Assembly (NCBI RefSeq): GCF_015191005.1
Contig: NZ_CP040442.1
Span: 62,001 to 126,000 of the forward strand
Direction of reading: 5' to 3'
DNA length: 64,000 nt
Source of the DNA: Kaistella flava (ex Peng et al. 2021)
GTDB taxonomy: Bacteria > Bacteroidota > Bacteroidia > Flavobacteriales > Weeksellaceae
Both the position numbers and the translations under genes were made by a program. The notes below the pieces were generated by a model. That model was not told the origin of the DNA and did no database searches. It saw only the letters and a list, made by a program, of their open reading frames with translations. This document shows, piece after piece, positions 1 through 8,404 of the stretch (the stretch's first letter is position 1; each line of letters begins with the position of its first letter).

Positions 1-24
1 GAATCTGAATTGTTAGAAAAATAA
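1..24 (+). CDS. Possible 3' end of an upstream gene (partial)
   Basis: The first 24 bases read as seven sense codons (ESELLEK) followed by TAA, in a frame open to the window edge. This is compatible with the C-terminus of a gene ending just before the peptidyl-prolyl isomerase at 90. Nothing can be said about its function, and so short an open stretch could be chance. Confidence 0.3.
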   Translation, partial: ESELLEK

Positions 25-89
25 ATTCATTCGTGGGAATGAGAAATTTAAAATTGGATTAATCTTCAAAAAAAAAGACAGATAAAAAT

Positions 90-1919
90 ATGAGAAAAAT
101 ATTCGGTGTATTGATGATGATGGTTTTAGGCGGTGGGATTTCTGCACAATATATGATTGTGGGCAAAGACAGTATTTCGCTGGCTCAATTTAAAAAAGAA
201 AACTTATACGGTTTAGAAAATACCGGTGTTCAAAATACGATTAATACGATACAGAATTTCTATTTGTTTCAGCAATTTGCGGCAGAGAAAAAAGCAGATA
301 CTTTATCTTATTTCCGCGATAGAATGTCGGAAAAAGAAGTAGAGTTGAGAGGCAAATACTTTTTTCCACCACAGGTGATTGATCCAGTTTTAAATGATTT
401 TGTTAAAGACAATCAGACAGAAAAAGAAGTTCAGGTTTTTATCTTAGAAAAAACCGCTGGCGATACGACTAATTATCAGCAGGTTTATAACGATGTAAAA
501 TCGGGTAAACTAACGATGGAAGATGCGATCACGAAATACACGAAAGCCAATCCAAAAGCAATTTACATTAAGCCGGGAAGTCTGGATAATCAAATGTATG
601 CAGAGATTAAAACTTTGCCGAATAATACAATGACCAAATTCTTCGACACGCCTTCTTACATCGGTTTTGCTAAAGTGTTGAATTCCAGACCAAGTTTAGG
701 ATACATGGTTTTCGGAACGATTTCTTTTCCTAAAGATGACAATTCTGAGACCGTGAAAAATAATATTTACACAGCTTTAAAAGAAGGAAAAACCTTTCAG
801 GAAGTTGCAAAATTATATGGCGCCAACGAACATGAGAAAGATAATGGTGGTGTAATCATGGGTTCGCCAACTTTACCGGATGATGTTTACGAATTGTTCA
901 AAGGTAAAAAAGCGGGATATTACACGCCGGAACCTTTGTTATTTGGAGATAACTATTTTGTTTTCAATATTTACAATGTTGAACCGTATGTTTTAAATGA
1001 CAAGAACAGAGCATTCTTTTTGAGAGAAATGAACAACACGCTTTATTCTGAAATTTTACAGGATAAAATGACGGCTTATTTAAAAACAGATCCTTCTTAT
1101 AAAGAGTTTCCAGCTTTTCAACTGATCAAAAAATCTTATAAAAATTTAGTTGCTGCGAAAGACAGCGAAGTTCTTTTTCAATATAAAAATGAAAAAGTAA
1201 CTGCTGGATATATTAAGGAAATGATTGGCGATAAAAAAGAAGATGCTGCGAAATTATCACCGGCAATATGGGCTGAAGCTTTGGATAATATCAATTCCCA
1301 AGATGTTTTGAAAATTTACAGTCAAAACTTTACCAATATTAAAAATGTAAAAGAGGAGTTAGAGGCGAATAAAAAATCACTTTATTCTGATTATATTTTC
1401 TCTAAATATTTGACCGAAGAAATTACAAAACACCCAGAATGGTTAACTGAATATTACAATCAGAATAAATCAAAATACATTTGGGACGAAAGAGCAGAAG
1501 GAAGAGTTGCCATTTTCGATGATCCAAAACTGACAAAAGAAATTTCTAAAGGAATAAAAGATGCTAAAGGTTGGGATGGTCTAAAAGCTAAATTCGCTGG
1601 AAAGCTGAATGACAAAAAACAAGTCTTGGTCAATTTTGAAAAAGGAGAAATGTCGAAAGAAGCAGAAGTCTTCACCAAATACAAAGTTCCGTTTAAAAAA
1701 GGAGTTCATGAAACTAAAATGGGCGATAAAACTTTGGTGATTGCAATTGATAAAATCCTTGCCCCTTCCCAGATGACTCAGGAAGAAGCGAGCGAAGAAT
1801 TGAAAGATGCAGTTAATGAGAAAAAACTGAATGAGATCATCGCGGAACAAAAAGCCAAAACTACAATTGTGGTTCAACCTGAATTCCTAAAGGATTTAGA
1901 AAAGAATTTTAAGAAATAA
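90..1919 (+). CDS. Periplasmic peptidyl-prolyl isomerase (PpiC/parvulin type)
   Basis: 609 residues. A signal peptide (about residues 1-19, ending GISAQ) sends it to the periplasm. Two consecutive regions have the parvulin/rotamase layout: about 110-200, which is divergent, and about 203-298, which has the typical 'GYMVFGTISF', then a 'DNGGVIMG' turn and the closing 'FVFNIYNVEPY' strand. The C-terminal half is helical and charged, as in SurA/PpiD-like chaperones of Bacteroidota. It lies 65 bp upstream of a second isomerase (1985) and probably works with it in folding outer-membrane or secreted proteins. The family is clear from the rotamase signature and the export signal; the substrate is inference. 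The ATG at 90 directly precedes the signal peptide. Confidence 0.85.
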   Translation: MRKIFGVLMMMVLGGGISAQYMIVGKDSISLAQFKKENLYGLENTGVQNTINTIQNFYLFQQFAAEKKADTLSYFRDRMSEKEVELRGKYFFPPQVIDPVLNDFVKDNQTEKEVQVFILEKTAGDTTNYQQVYNDVKSGKLTMEDAITKYTKANPKAIYIKPGSLDNQMYAEIKTLPNNTMTKFFDTPSYIGFAKVLNSRPSLGYMVFGTISFPKDDNSETVKNNIYTALKEGKTFQEVAKLYGANEHEKDNGGVIMGSPTLPDDVYELFKGKKAGYYTPEPLLFGDNYFVFNIYNVEPYVLNDKNRAFFLREMNNTLYSEILQDKMTAYLKTDPSYKEFPAFQLIKKSYKNLVAAKDSEVLFQYKNEKVTAGYIKEMIGDKKEDAAKLSPAIWAEALDNINSQDVLKIYSQNFTNIKNVKEELEANKKSLYSDYIFSKYLTEEITKHPEWLTEYYNQNKSKYIWDERAEGRVAIFDDPKLTKEISKGIKDAKGWDGLKAKFAGKLNDKKQVLVNFEKGEMSKEAEVFTKYKVPFKKGVHETKMGDKTLVIAIDKILAPSQMTQEEASEELKDAVNEKKLNEIIAEQKAKTTIVVQPEFLKDLEKNFKK

Positions 1920-1956
1920 TTATAATAAAACATGCATGTTATATCGTTTAGAATGA

Positions 1957-1964
1957 TAATTTTG
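1957..1964 (+). promoter_or_regulatory. Bacteroidota -7 promoter box for the SurA-like gene
   Basis: TAATTTTG fits the TAnnTTTG consensus, 20 bp before the ATG at 1985. No clear -33 TTG is seen. It suggests the SurA-like gene can be transcribed independently of its upstream neighbour. Confidence 0.5.
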
Positions 1965-1984
1965 CAAATCGATAAAAAATAGAT

Positions 1985-3355
1985 ATGAACAAGAATGTAA
2001 AATTCAGCCTGCTCTTTAGCTTAATGCTCGTGTTTTTCGGAACGTTGAGCAAAGCACAATCGCAATTAAAAAAGGGAGATTTGGTTGATGGGATTGCAGT
2101 AGTCGTAGGTGATGAAATTATTTTAGAATCAGATATAGAAGATCAGGCCAACTTTGCAAAACAGCAGGGAGCTAATGTTGCAGACAAATGTGAATTTGTA
2201 GAAAGCATCATTAACAATAAGCTTTTGATCTATGAAGCCAAAAGAGATACCTTGATTGAAAATAGATCTGCGGCAATTAAAGACAATGCTAATCAAAAAT
2301 ACACTCAGATTTTAGGACAGTTTCCGGATGAGAAAACAATGCTTTCTACCTATAAATTCCGTACGTCTTATGAGATGAAAAATGCCATCGAAAAGATTGA
2401 TAGTGACAACTATTACGGACAGGCAAAATATGGTAGAATTACAGAAAAAGCTGACGTTACTCCAAACGAAGTAACCGATTTCTTTACCACTTTCCAATAC
2501 CAACTTCCAGAAGTGAAAGACGAAGTGTCACTTTCTCAGATCGTAATGTATCCGAAATTGACCGATGCTCACAAAGACGAAATCATTGCGAGACTCAATA
2601 AAATAAAAGCAGATATTCAAGGTGGCGAATCATTTGAAAGCCAGGCAAGAATTTATTCAGACGATCCAGGATCCGCAGCAAAAGGAGGCTTGTATACCAA
2701 CATTGGCAAAGGGAAAATGGTAAAACCGTTCGAAGCAGCAGCATTAAATTTACAGGAAGGAGAAATCTCTGATCCAGTAGAATCAGACTTCGGTTACCAC
2801 TTAATTCAGTTGGTGAAGAAAAGCGGAAAACAGTATGATGCACGTCATATCCTGTTAAAAGCAGAACCAAATGCAGAAGAAATTGATGCAGCCAAAAAAG
2901 AATTAGACAGCATCAGAACTTTAATTATCGATGGTAAAATGAGTTTCAAAGATGCAGCATACCGATTTTCAGATGACAAGCAAACCAAGTTCAACGCGGG
3001 AATTGTAACTTCTCAGGAAGACGGTTCAGATAAAATCGAAAAACTAAATCTTCCGCCAACAATCTCTTACCAGATTGCAGGGCTTAATAAAGGCGATATC
3101 ACCGATGTTTTTCAAGATGTGGCACAACAGGACAGAAAAACTGTAGCCATCGTTAAAGTAGATGATGTGATCGCAGCTCACAAACTCGATATATCTACCG
3201 ATTACAACAGAATTAAGCAAATGGCGCTGAACAAAAAGAAAAACGAAATGGTCGAGAAATGGGTAAAAGAAAAATTACCGAATATATTTATCTCCATCAA
3301 CGATCGATATAAAGACTGTACTTTCAAAACCGACTGGCGTAAGAAAGTTGACTAA
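1985..3355 (+). CDS. SurA-like periplasmic peptidyl-prolyl isomerase
   Basis: 456 residues with an N-terminal signal peptide (about 1-24, ending SKAQ). It is followed by the SurA N-terminal chaperone region (from 'DGIAVVVGDEIILESD', about 35-150) and two parvulin domains: about 181-280 ('VSLSQIVMYP ... DFGYHLIQL') and about 284-395, opening with 'YDARHILLKAEP'. SurA proteins escort unfolded beta-barrel proteins across the periplasm to the BAM complex and catalyse prolyl cis-trans isomerisation. Order and length match SurA, so this is probably the main SurA orthologue, with the gene at 90 as a paralogue. A strong hairpin terminator follows 9 bp after the stop. Confidence 0.9.
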   Translation: MNKNVKFSLLFSLMLVFFGTLSKAQSQLKKGDLVDGIAVVVGDEIILESDIEDQANFAKQQGANVADKCEFVESIINNKLLIYEAKRDTLIENRSAAIKDNANQKYTQILGQFPDEKTMLSTYKFRTSYEMKNAIEKIDSDNYYGQAKYGRITEKADVTPNEVTDFFTTFQYQLPEVKDEVSLSQIVMYPKLTDAHKDEIIARLNKIKADIQGGESFESQARIYSDDPGSAAKGGLYTNIGKGKMVKPFEAAALNLQEGEISDPVESDFGYHLIQLVKKSGKQYDARHILLKAEPNAEEIDAAKKELDSIRTLIIDGKMSFKDAAYRFSDDKQTKFNAGIVTSQEDGSDKIEKLNLPPTISYQIAGLNKGDITDVFQDVAQQDRKTVAIVKVDDVIAAHKLDISTDYNRIKQMALNKKKNEMVEKWVKEKLPNIFISINDRYKDCTFKTDWRKKVD

Positions 3356-3364
3356 TAAGAAACT

Positions 3365-3394
3365 AAATCTCTGCACTCGCAGAGATTTTTTTTT
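3365..3394 (+). terminator. Rho-independent terminator after the SurA-like gene
   Basis: A perfect 10-bp stem (AAATCTCTGC / GCAGAGATTT) with loop ACTC runs into nine T residues. Confidence 0.9.
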
Positions 3395-3437
3395 GCTCCA
3401 TAATTGAAGTAGAAAAGTAATCATAATAGGGAGCAAC

Positions 3438-3572
3438 AAGATTTTTCGCTTCTTAGAAATCTCGGTCCCGCTCTTCGTTACAATTCCTCATTTCGGCACT
3501 CTCCGCCTCGGCGGATCGCGCCTCATTCCGGGATTTCCACTGCGATCGGGGCTAGAAGTTCGGGCGGTTTTT
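3438..3572 (+). repeat. Dispersed GC-rich intergenic repeat, family A, copy 1
   Basis: A block far richer in G+C than its surroundings. It shares 'CCCGCTCTTCGTTAC' with the copy at 61833, and 'GGATTTCCACT'-type wording followed by a GATCGGGGC-like end with the copies at 30268 and 40338. Boundaries are approximate. It is non-coding and lies directly downstream of a terminator, as the copy at 30268 also does. Confidence 0.55.
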
Positions 3573-3741
3573 TTTTCAATTAGATTTCCCTCGCAAGCGG
3601 TTACGCATTTTGAACCATTCAATCATCAAAATTAGATAGCAGTTATCTAAACACTTTTTTAAAACTTCAGAGATTTTGAATTAATGCAATTGTAATCACG
3701 ATTAACGTTTTAATTATTTTTGGTGATTTTTGAAACTTGCG

Positions 3742-3749
3742 TATATTTG
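3742..3749 (+). promoter_or_regulatory. Promoter of the gene at 3782
   Basis: TATATTTG matches TAnnTTTG. A TTTTTG ending at 3722 lies 19 bp upstream, matching the -33 element and spacing of Bacteroidota promoters. Confidence 0.6.
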
Positions 3750-3781
3750 AGAGTTACCACCAATGGTAAGACGACACACAA

Positions 3782-4189
3782 ATGACCAATAATATTGACA
3801 TAGAATCCAAAGTTATTGACCGTTTTGTTATCAAGACAAAACGGGAAAGATATTTGACTTTCATTAAAAGCGAAAAAACAAGACCGAAATTCATAAACGT
3901 TTTATCTCAAATTAATTTCTTACGCGAAGACCTGTTTGAAAAAGTTGAAGGAAACGAATATGAATTTATTAAAGATCGAATTAAACTGTTAAGAAACTTG
4001 AAAGACTGCTATGTAATTTCGGAAAATCAGCGCATTGACAAAAAACGACTTGACATTGATACTGCACTAACAGAGACAATTGGAGCAGACCAGGGAACAT
4101 TATTAGTTTTTGGAGACGCTGAAATTTTATATTCAGAAGCAGAGGGATTTAATAATAGATGGATTAGCAAGCCAATGCAATTTAAATAG
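3782..4189 (+). CDS. Hypothetical protein of an accessory island
   Basis: 135 residues, family not recognised. It is soluble and charged, with an N-terminal half rich in Lys/Arg/Asp/Glu helices and a short hydrophobic strand near the end ('GTLLVFGDAEILY'). No signal peptide, membrane span or catalytic motif is visible. It has its own well-formed promoter (3742). It lies between a GC-rich repeat and a 212-bp spacer of unusual composition, next to a methyltransferase and away from any conserved operon, so it is probably a horizontally acquired single gene. The coding status rests on the good promoter and an open frame of sensible composition. Confidence 0.6.
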   Translation: MTNNIDIESKVIDRFVIKTKRERYLTFIKSEKTRPKFINVLSQINFLREDLFEKVEGNEYEFIKDRIKLLRNLKDCYVISENQRIDKKRLDIDTALTETIGADQGTLLVFGDAEILYSEAEGFNNRWISKPMQFK

Positions 4190-4401
4190 TCGGACAAATG
4201 ACAGACAGGCTAAAAATGAGATAGAAACCACTGGTGCTAAAACGGTATTTCTATTAGCGGGGCGGAAGTTCCTATAATAAAGATTTTCGGTAATTGTTCA
4301 ATTTGTTATATTTACAAAGACTTGTTATAAAAACCCCCGCCAACAGAAATACCCAACCGTTAGAAGAAAGCTTCCCCAAAAATCAGAAAAAAATAAAGTA
4401 A
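4190..4401. other. Spacer with cassette-like sequence between two accessory genes
   Basis: This non-coding spacer contains a GC-rich core near 4254-4275 ('TTAGCGGGGCGGAAGTTCC') and an 'AACCGTTAG' motif near 4359. It resembles sequences I have seen between single accessory genes in Bacteroidota, but I cannot name the element. No terminator or frame is evident. Confidence 0.3.
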
Positions 4402-5025
4402 ATGAACACAGAAGAAGCGTATAAACATTGGTCAAAAATATATGATTCAAATGAAAATAAAACCAGAGATTTAGAAGCAAAATCTTTAAGAGAAACCCTA
4501 AATAATGGTGTTTTTGAAAACTGTTTGGAGATTGGTTGTGGAACCGGTAAAAATACAGAATGGCTAAAAAACAAATGCGAAAAAATCTTAGCGATTGATT
4601 TATCACAGCACATGTTGGAAATTGCTGAAAATAAAATCAAAAGTGAGAATGTCAAATTTCTCAAAGTAGATATCAATCACGATTGGAATTTTACAAACGA
4701 TGTTTATGATCTAGTTGTTTGTAGTTTGGTCTTGGAACATATTGAAAATATTGACAGAGTTTTTGAGCTGATTGGTAAACATTTAAAAGTGGGTGGAATT
4801 CTTTATGTCGGTGAACTTCATCCATTTAAACAATATTCTGGGTCAAAAGCAAGATTTCAAAATAATGACATTGAACAAGTTGTAGAATGTTTTACCCATC
4901 ATGTTTCTGAATTTACAAGAATTGCTAAAAAATATAATTTTAAAATCGAAGATATAAATGAATATTTTGATGATGAAAACGAAAAATTGATACCAAGAAT
5001 ATTAACTTTTAAATTCATTAAATAG
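4402..5025 (+). CDS. Class I SAM-dependent methyltransferase
   Basis: 207 residues. The SAM-binding motif I 'LEIGCGTGKN' is at about 42-51, the acidic motif II strand 'ILAIDLS' at about 67-73, and motif IV/post-I 'YDLVVCSLVLEHIEN' at about 102-116, followed by 'LKVGGILYVGELHP'. This is the Methyltransf_11/25 Rossmann arrangement of small-molecule methyltransferases. The substrate cannot be inferred. The gene sits alone in a probable acquired island, with no partner gene and no visible terminator. The N-terminal 'AYKHWSKIYD' is common in this family and supports the ATG at 4402. Confidence 0.85.
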   Translation: MNTEEAYKHWSKIYDSNENKTRDLEAKSLRETLNNGVFENCLEIGCGTGKNTEWLKNKCEKILAIDLSQHMLEIAENKIKSENVKFLKVDINHDWNFTNDVYDLVVCSLVLEHIENIDRVFELIGKHLKVGGILYVGELHPFKQYSGSKARFQNNDIEQVVECFTHHVSEFTRIAKKYNFKIEDINEYFDDENEKLIPRILTFKFIK

Positions 5026-5136
5026 TAGGCCTTCGTTTGAAATAGATTTTGTAATATGGCGTGCTTAGTACTAAATTCTAGTTCAGCTTCTAACCATTAT
5101 AAAAAATCACTCCACCCCAATAAATAAAAAAACTAA

Positions 5137-5394
5137 ATGATTCAAAAAGACTTATCAGAATTAACAGATGAAGAACTTCTCATGGAAGGAAAAAAAATAA
5201 AATCAACCAACATCGTTAATGCCGTCTTATTCGGTGTAATGATCGGAGTTGCAACTTACAGCACCATCAGAAACGGCTTCGGAATTCTTACCTTCTTTCC
5301 CTTACTTTTTATCCAAATGCTCATTAAAAATAGAGCTCGCAAAAAAGCCTTCGAAAATCAGTTAAAAGAAAGAAACTTAACGATAGGAAAGTGA
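5137..5394 (+). CDS. Small two-span membrane protein
   Basis: 85 residues. The N-terminus is acidic and helical ('LSELTDEELLMEGKK'). Two adjacent hydrophobic segments follow (about 28-44 and 48-64), then a strongly basic tail ('KNRARKKAFENQLKERN'). It is probably an inner-membrane protein with the tail in the cytoplasm. I know proteins of this form as conserved small proteins of Chryseobacterium-like bacteria, without assigned function. It stands alone, 111 bp after the methyltransferase. Confidence 0.6.
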   Translation: MIQKDLSELTDEELLMEGKKIKSTNIVNAVLFGVMIGVATYSTIRNGFGILTFFPLLFIQMLIKNRARKKAFENQLKERNLTIGK

Positions 5395-5520
5395 TCAAAT
5401 TCAGGTCATCAAAAATCAAGATTGACTAATTTACGACTGTAATAATTAAAATTCTCACCACAGCAAATCAAAATTATTCGAAAGATTTTGGTAACTTGAA
5501 TAATTATTAAAAATTATATT

Positions 5521-5859
5521 ATGAAAACAGCCTCTTTAAGAAATGAACTTAATTACAACGAAGATAAAGTTGCCGTTACGGTAATGATGGAAACAGAATC
5601 ATCAAAAGAAATACGAATTCTCTTTAGAAAAGGTCAAACGATGAAAGAGCACAAAGCTGGTTTCCCGATCACAGTGGAAATTCATGAAGGCGCAATCGAA
5701 TTTGGCGTGAACGGCGAAAAAATGTCTTTAATAGCAGGCGATTTGATTTCTTTAGAAGCCAATGTGCCGCACGATTTACTCGCACAGGAAGACAGTATTG
5801 TCCGACTAACATTATCAAAATTTGACAATGTCGAAAGAGTTAAAAAAGTAGTTGAATAG
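5521..5859 (+). CDS. Cupin-domain protein
   Basis: 112 residues forming a single small beta-barrel. It contains 'GQTMKEHKAGFPITVEIHEGAIEFGV' (conserved cupin motif 1; written here as two parts around residue 45, 'GQTMKEHKAG' and 'FPITVEIHEGAIEFGV') and motif 2 'AGDLISLEANVPHDLLA'. His43 (in EHKAG), Glu53-region acids and the His in 'VPHDL' could bind a metal, although motif 1 is degenerate compared with the usual two-histidine form. Such stand-alone cupins are often ligand or metal sensors or isomerases; no substrate can be named. It is monocistronic, with a shared bidirectional terminator downstream. Confidence 0.75.
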   Translation: MKTASLRNELNYNEDKVAVTVMMETESSKEIRILFRKGQTMKEHKAGFPITVEIHEGAIEFGVNGEKMSLIAGDLISLEANVPHDLLAQEDSIVRLTLSKFDNVERVKKVVE

Positions 5860-5921
5860 ATTTCATACTTTCAACTTTATACAAATTTTACCAGAAAAAA
5901 TCTGTATAGAGTTGACATAAA

Positions 5922-5976
5922 AATAAAGCGGTCTAAATTTGAACATTTGTATTCAACCTTAGACCGCTTCTTTATT
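5922..5976. terminator. Bidirectional terminator between cupin and DEAD-box genes
   Basis: A long stem (AATAAAGCGGTCTAA paired with TTAGACCGCTTCTTTATT, one bulge) with a 22-nt loop separates two convergent genes. It has A/T-rich flanks on both sides. Confidence 0.8.
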
Positions 5977-5997
5977 TATGATTGTAACTTTAAAAAG

Positions 5998-7296
5998 TTA
6001 TTTATTATTCTCCGCCAAATAATTTGAAAGAACTTTATCCACCAATTCCTCTTTTGTCAAATGGTGAAAAATCGTTTTCACTTGCTGTCTTACCTCTTCA
6101 GGGATTTCACGGTTTGGTTTTGTTTTGAACACTTTTTTAGCCCAAACCAAAGTATTATTCCATTCGATGTCCTCAGCGTTTGCTTTTTTAACAGGATGAA
6201 ATTTAATTCCTAATTCCTGTTCAAATTCAGCAATTTCTTTCACTTCCTCTTCCTGAATAATCGTCATCGAAAGTCCTTTCGAACCAGCTCTTCCCGTTCT
6301 ACCACTACGGTGAACATAAGCTTCATGCGTGTCAGGCAAATGATAATTTACAACGTACGCTAATTCTTTCACATCAATTCCTCTCGCCACCAAATCGGTC
6401 GCCACCAAAATATCAATATATCCTTCACGAAACTGATCCATAATACGGTCACGAATTCCCTGCGTTAAACTTCCGTGCAACGCTCCTGAGGAGATTTTAC
6501 GAATCGCTAAATTTTTCGCTAATTTATTAACCGCCGCTTTGGTTTTACAGAAGATAATACCTCTTCCGCCTTCCTGCGAATTTAAAAAGTGTAAAAGCAC
6601 ATCTAATTTCTCAATCGGATCTACCACGATATATTGATGATCAATACCTTCATGCCCAATCGTTGCCATATCAGAATTAATGGAAACCGCATTCTTCGAC
6701 ATGTAATTATGAACGATATCTTTCAATTCTCCCGGCATAGTCGCACTAAATAAATAAGTACGTCGATTTTTAGGAACCACTTTCAAGATTGACATTAAAT
6801 CTTCCTTCAATGCTTGAAACATTTCGTCAGCTTCATCTAAAACCAAGTTTTTCAACGATTTAATATCAAAAGCACCTTTCTCCAATAAATCTAAAAACCG
6901 ACCCGGCGTTGCCACAATAATTTGAGGAGCCGATTTCAACTCTTCAACTTGCGATTTCACCGTATTTCCTCCGGTAAGTAAAACAAGGGAAACCTCAGGG
7001 ATATATTTCGCTAAATCCTTTAGATTGCTATGAATCTGTTGAGCCAGCTCTCTTGTCGGCGCTAAAATTAAGGTCTGTACACTTTTATCTTCAACATCTA
7101 CCAACTGTAAAAGAGGCAATCCGAACGCTGCAGTTTTTCCCGTTCCAGTTTTGGCAAGAGCCACCAAATCTTCAGTTTGATCCAGAATGACCGGAATCAC
7201 CTGTTCCTGAATATCAGTCGCCACCGTAATTTCTAAATCGGTTAAAGCGCTTTGAAGTTTTTTAATAATTCCTAAATCGGATATGAGTCTGGACAT
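5998..7296 (-). CDS. DEAD-box ATP-dependent RNA helicase
   Basis: 432 residues with a complete DEAD-box core: Q-motif glutamine ('ATDIQEQVIP'), Walker A 'AKTGTGKT' (48-55), Ia 'APTREL' (79-84), 'TGGN', 'TPGR', II 'DEAD' (154-157), III 'SAT' (about 184-186), IV 'IFCKTK', V 'ATDLVARGID' and VI 'HRSGRTGRAG'. The family unwinds short RNA duplexes using ATP, in ribosome assembly, mRNA decay or cold adaptation. The C-terminal extension is short and lacks the basic or RNA-binding domain of DbpA/CsdA types. It is monocistronic, with a promoter box 14 bp upstream. Confidence 0.92.
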   Translation of the reverse strand: MSRLISDLGIIKKLQSALTDLEITVATDIQEQVIPVILDQTEDLVALAKTGTGKTAAFGLPLLQLVDVEDKSVQTLILAPTRELAQQIHSNLKDLAKYIPEVSLVLLTGGNTVKSQVEELKSAPQIIVATPGRFLDLLEKGAFDIKSLKNLVLDEADEMFQALKEDLMSILKVVPKNRRTYLFSATMPGELKDIVHNYMSKNAVSINSDMATIGHEGIDHQYIVVDPIEKLDVLLHFLNSQEGGRGIIFCKTKAAVNKLAKNLAIRKISSGALHGSLTQGIRDRIMDQFREGYIDILVATDLVARGIDVKELAYVVNYHLPDTHEAYVHRSGRTGRAGSKGLSMTIIQEEEVKEIAEFEQELGIKFHPVKKANAEDIEWNNTLVWAKKVFKTKPNREIPEEVRQQVKTIFHHLTKEELVDKVLSNYLAENNK

Positions 7297-7309
7297 GCTA
7301 ATTTTTTTG

Positions 7310-7317
7310 CAAAGATA
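7310..7317 (-). promoter_or_regulatory. Promoter of the DEAD-box helicase gene
   Basis: On the minus strand this reads TATCTTTG, a match to TAnnTTTG, 13 bp before the ATG at 7296. Confidence 0.55.
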
Positions 7318-7427
7318 CTGTTTTCATCAATTGTTTGATCGGGTGATATAATTACCGATTTTATTAATTTAAGTAAAAAATATGTTTTGAATTTTATGAA
7401 ACCAGACCAACCATCATGCGTCTTTTT

Positions 7428-8117
7428 TTATTCCGACTTCCAAAGTAATTTTCGAGCAGTTCCATATTTCCCCAATTGATAAACGGCAACTGCGGGAGCT
7501 TTAAATTTCATTTCACGAAACTCATTTTTTTCCAAATAATGGAGGACCGATGTTTCTGAAACTCCTAAACTAATGTGTGGATTGTAATTTTCATAACTGT
7601 AATTACTCACAAATTTGGGAATATAATCGATGGTGAACTGATCGATTGGAGAACCATCTTTAGTAGGTATAAAAGCATTCTGGGAACCGCCGGTCGTAAT
7701 GTAAGGTTGTACAAGCGCAATTGCCCTTTCGTGAATGGCCAGTAGCGCACTGCTTTTCTCAATGCCTATCGAAGCGAAACTTTGAGGTTGATCTTTTTTA
7801 TACTGAAGTTCATTTGCCCAAAGACTTTCATTTTCAATCATGTTATAAAGTCCGTTCAGTGCCATCGTTATTTTTGGAAGATCGCTTTGGCGAACGTAAC
7901 ACTGCAAAAGTGTAATGTGTGGAACATGGTCTTTGTCCAGGGTGAAATTATCAGGATTATTTTTCAAAATTGCGGTATTAAGAAGGATGGCTTCCTCAGA
8001 AAGATTTTGTGGAAGAAGAAGTAAAACATCAATTGCGATTGTTCTGTCCCGCTTAGCAACACATGAACTCATCATAAAAATGGCGAAAAAACTGACGAAA
8101 TGGAATATATTTTTCAT
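7428..8117 (-). CDS. 2H-phosphoesterase-like lipoprotein
   Basis: 229 residues. The N-terminus is a lipoprotein signal with lipobox MSSC (Cys19). The mature part has two H-x-T/S-x motifs about 114 residues apart, 'PHITLL' (His67, Thr69) and 'PHISLG' (His181, Ser183). This is the hallmark of the 2H phosphoesterase superfamily (2'-5' RNA ligase/cyclic phosphodiesterase fold). Members hydrolyse or ligate 2',3'-cyclic or 2'-5' phosphodiester bonds. A lipid-anchored periplasmic or outer-membrane member is unusual, because most relatives are cytoplasmic RNA enzymes. No partner gene is nearby. The family is inferred from the motif pair and spacing; the substrate is unknown. Confidence 0.7.
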   Translation of the reverse strand: MKNIFHFVSFFAIFMMSSCVAKRDRTIAIDVLLLLPQNLSEEAILLNTAILKNNPDNFTLDKDHVPHITLLQCYVRQSDLPKITMALNGLYNMIENESLWANELQYKKDQPQSFASIGIEKSSALLAIHERAIALVQPYITTGGSQNAFIPTKDGSPIDQFTIDYIPKFVSNYSYENYNPHISLGVSETSVLHYLEKNEFREMKFKAPAVAVYQLGKYGTARKLLWKSE

Positions 8118-8206
8118 GGTGGGGAAGGCCTTTTTACTTCAATTTTTTCACACTACGTTATTGATAAAAAATTAGAAATATCCGGGAGGTTAAGATTTTA
8201 TTTTAA

Positions 8207-8214
8207 CAAAGTTA
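8207..8214 (-). promoter_or_regulatory. Possible promoter of the 2H lipoprotein gene
   Basis: On the minus strand this reads TAACTTTG, a TAnnTTTG match, 90 bp before the ATG at 8117. Confidence 0.4.
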
Positions 8215-8404
8215 ATCCAAAATATTCATTGGTAAAATTCAACCTTTTAGATGTCATTACAGTTTATATAATCCTGCTCCTACACTAATTTTCCGTGAGG
8301 TTTTATATTCTACTCTTGAAGGTTTGTAACTTCCAAGTACTTTATTTCCATCAATAATTTTTTTATTCCTTACATTCAATTAATAAATGCAACGGTTAAT
8401 AAAA
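8215..8404. other. Gene-free stretch between the 2H lipoprotein and the IS remnant
   Basis: AT-rich sequence with stop codons in all frames and no visible terminator, repeat or RNA gene before the palindrome at 8405. Confidence 0.5.

Larger units (their letters stand above)
3395..3781. other. Gene-free stretch: GC-rich repeat plus promoter region
   Basis: After the terminator this interval holds a copy of a GC-rich dispersed repeat (about 3438-3572). An AT-rich stretch follows, then a promoter (3742) and a small hairpin TTACCA-CCAA-TGGTAA (3754-3769) just before the gene at 3782. No convincing reading frame is present. Confidence 0.6.
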
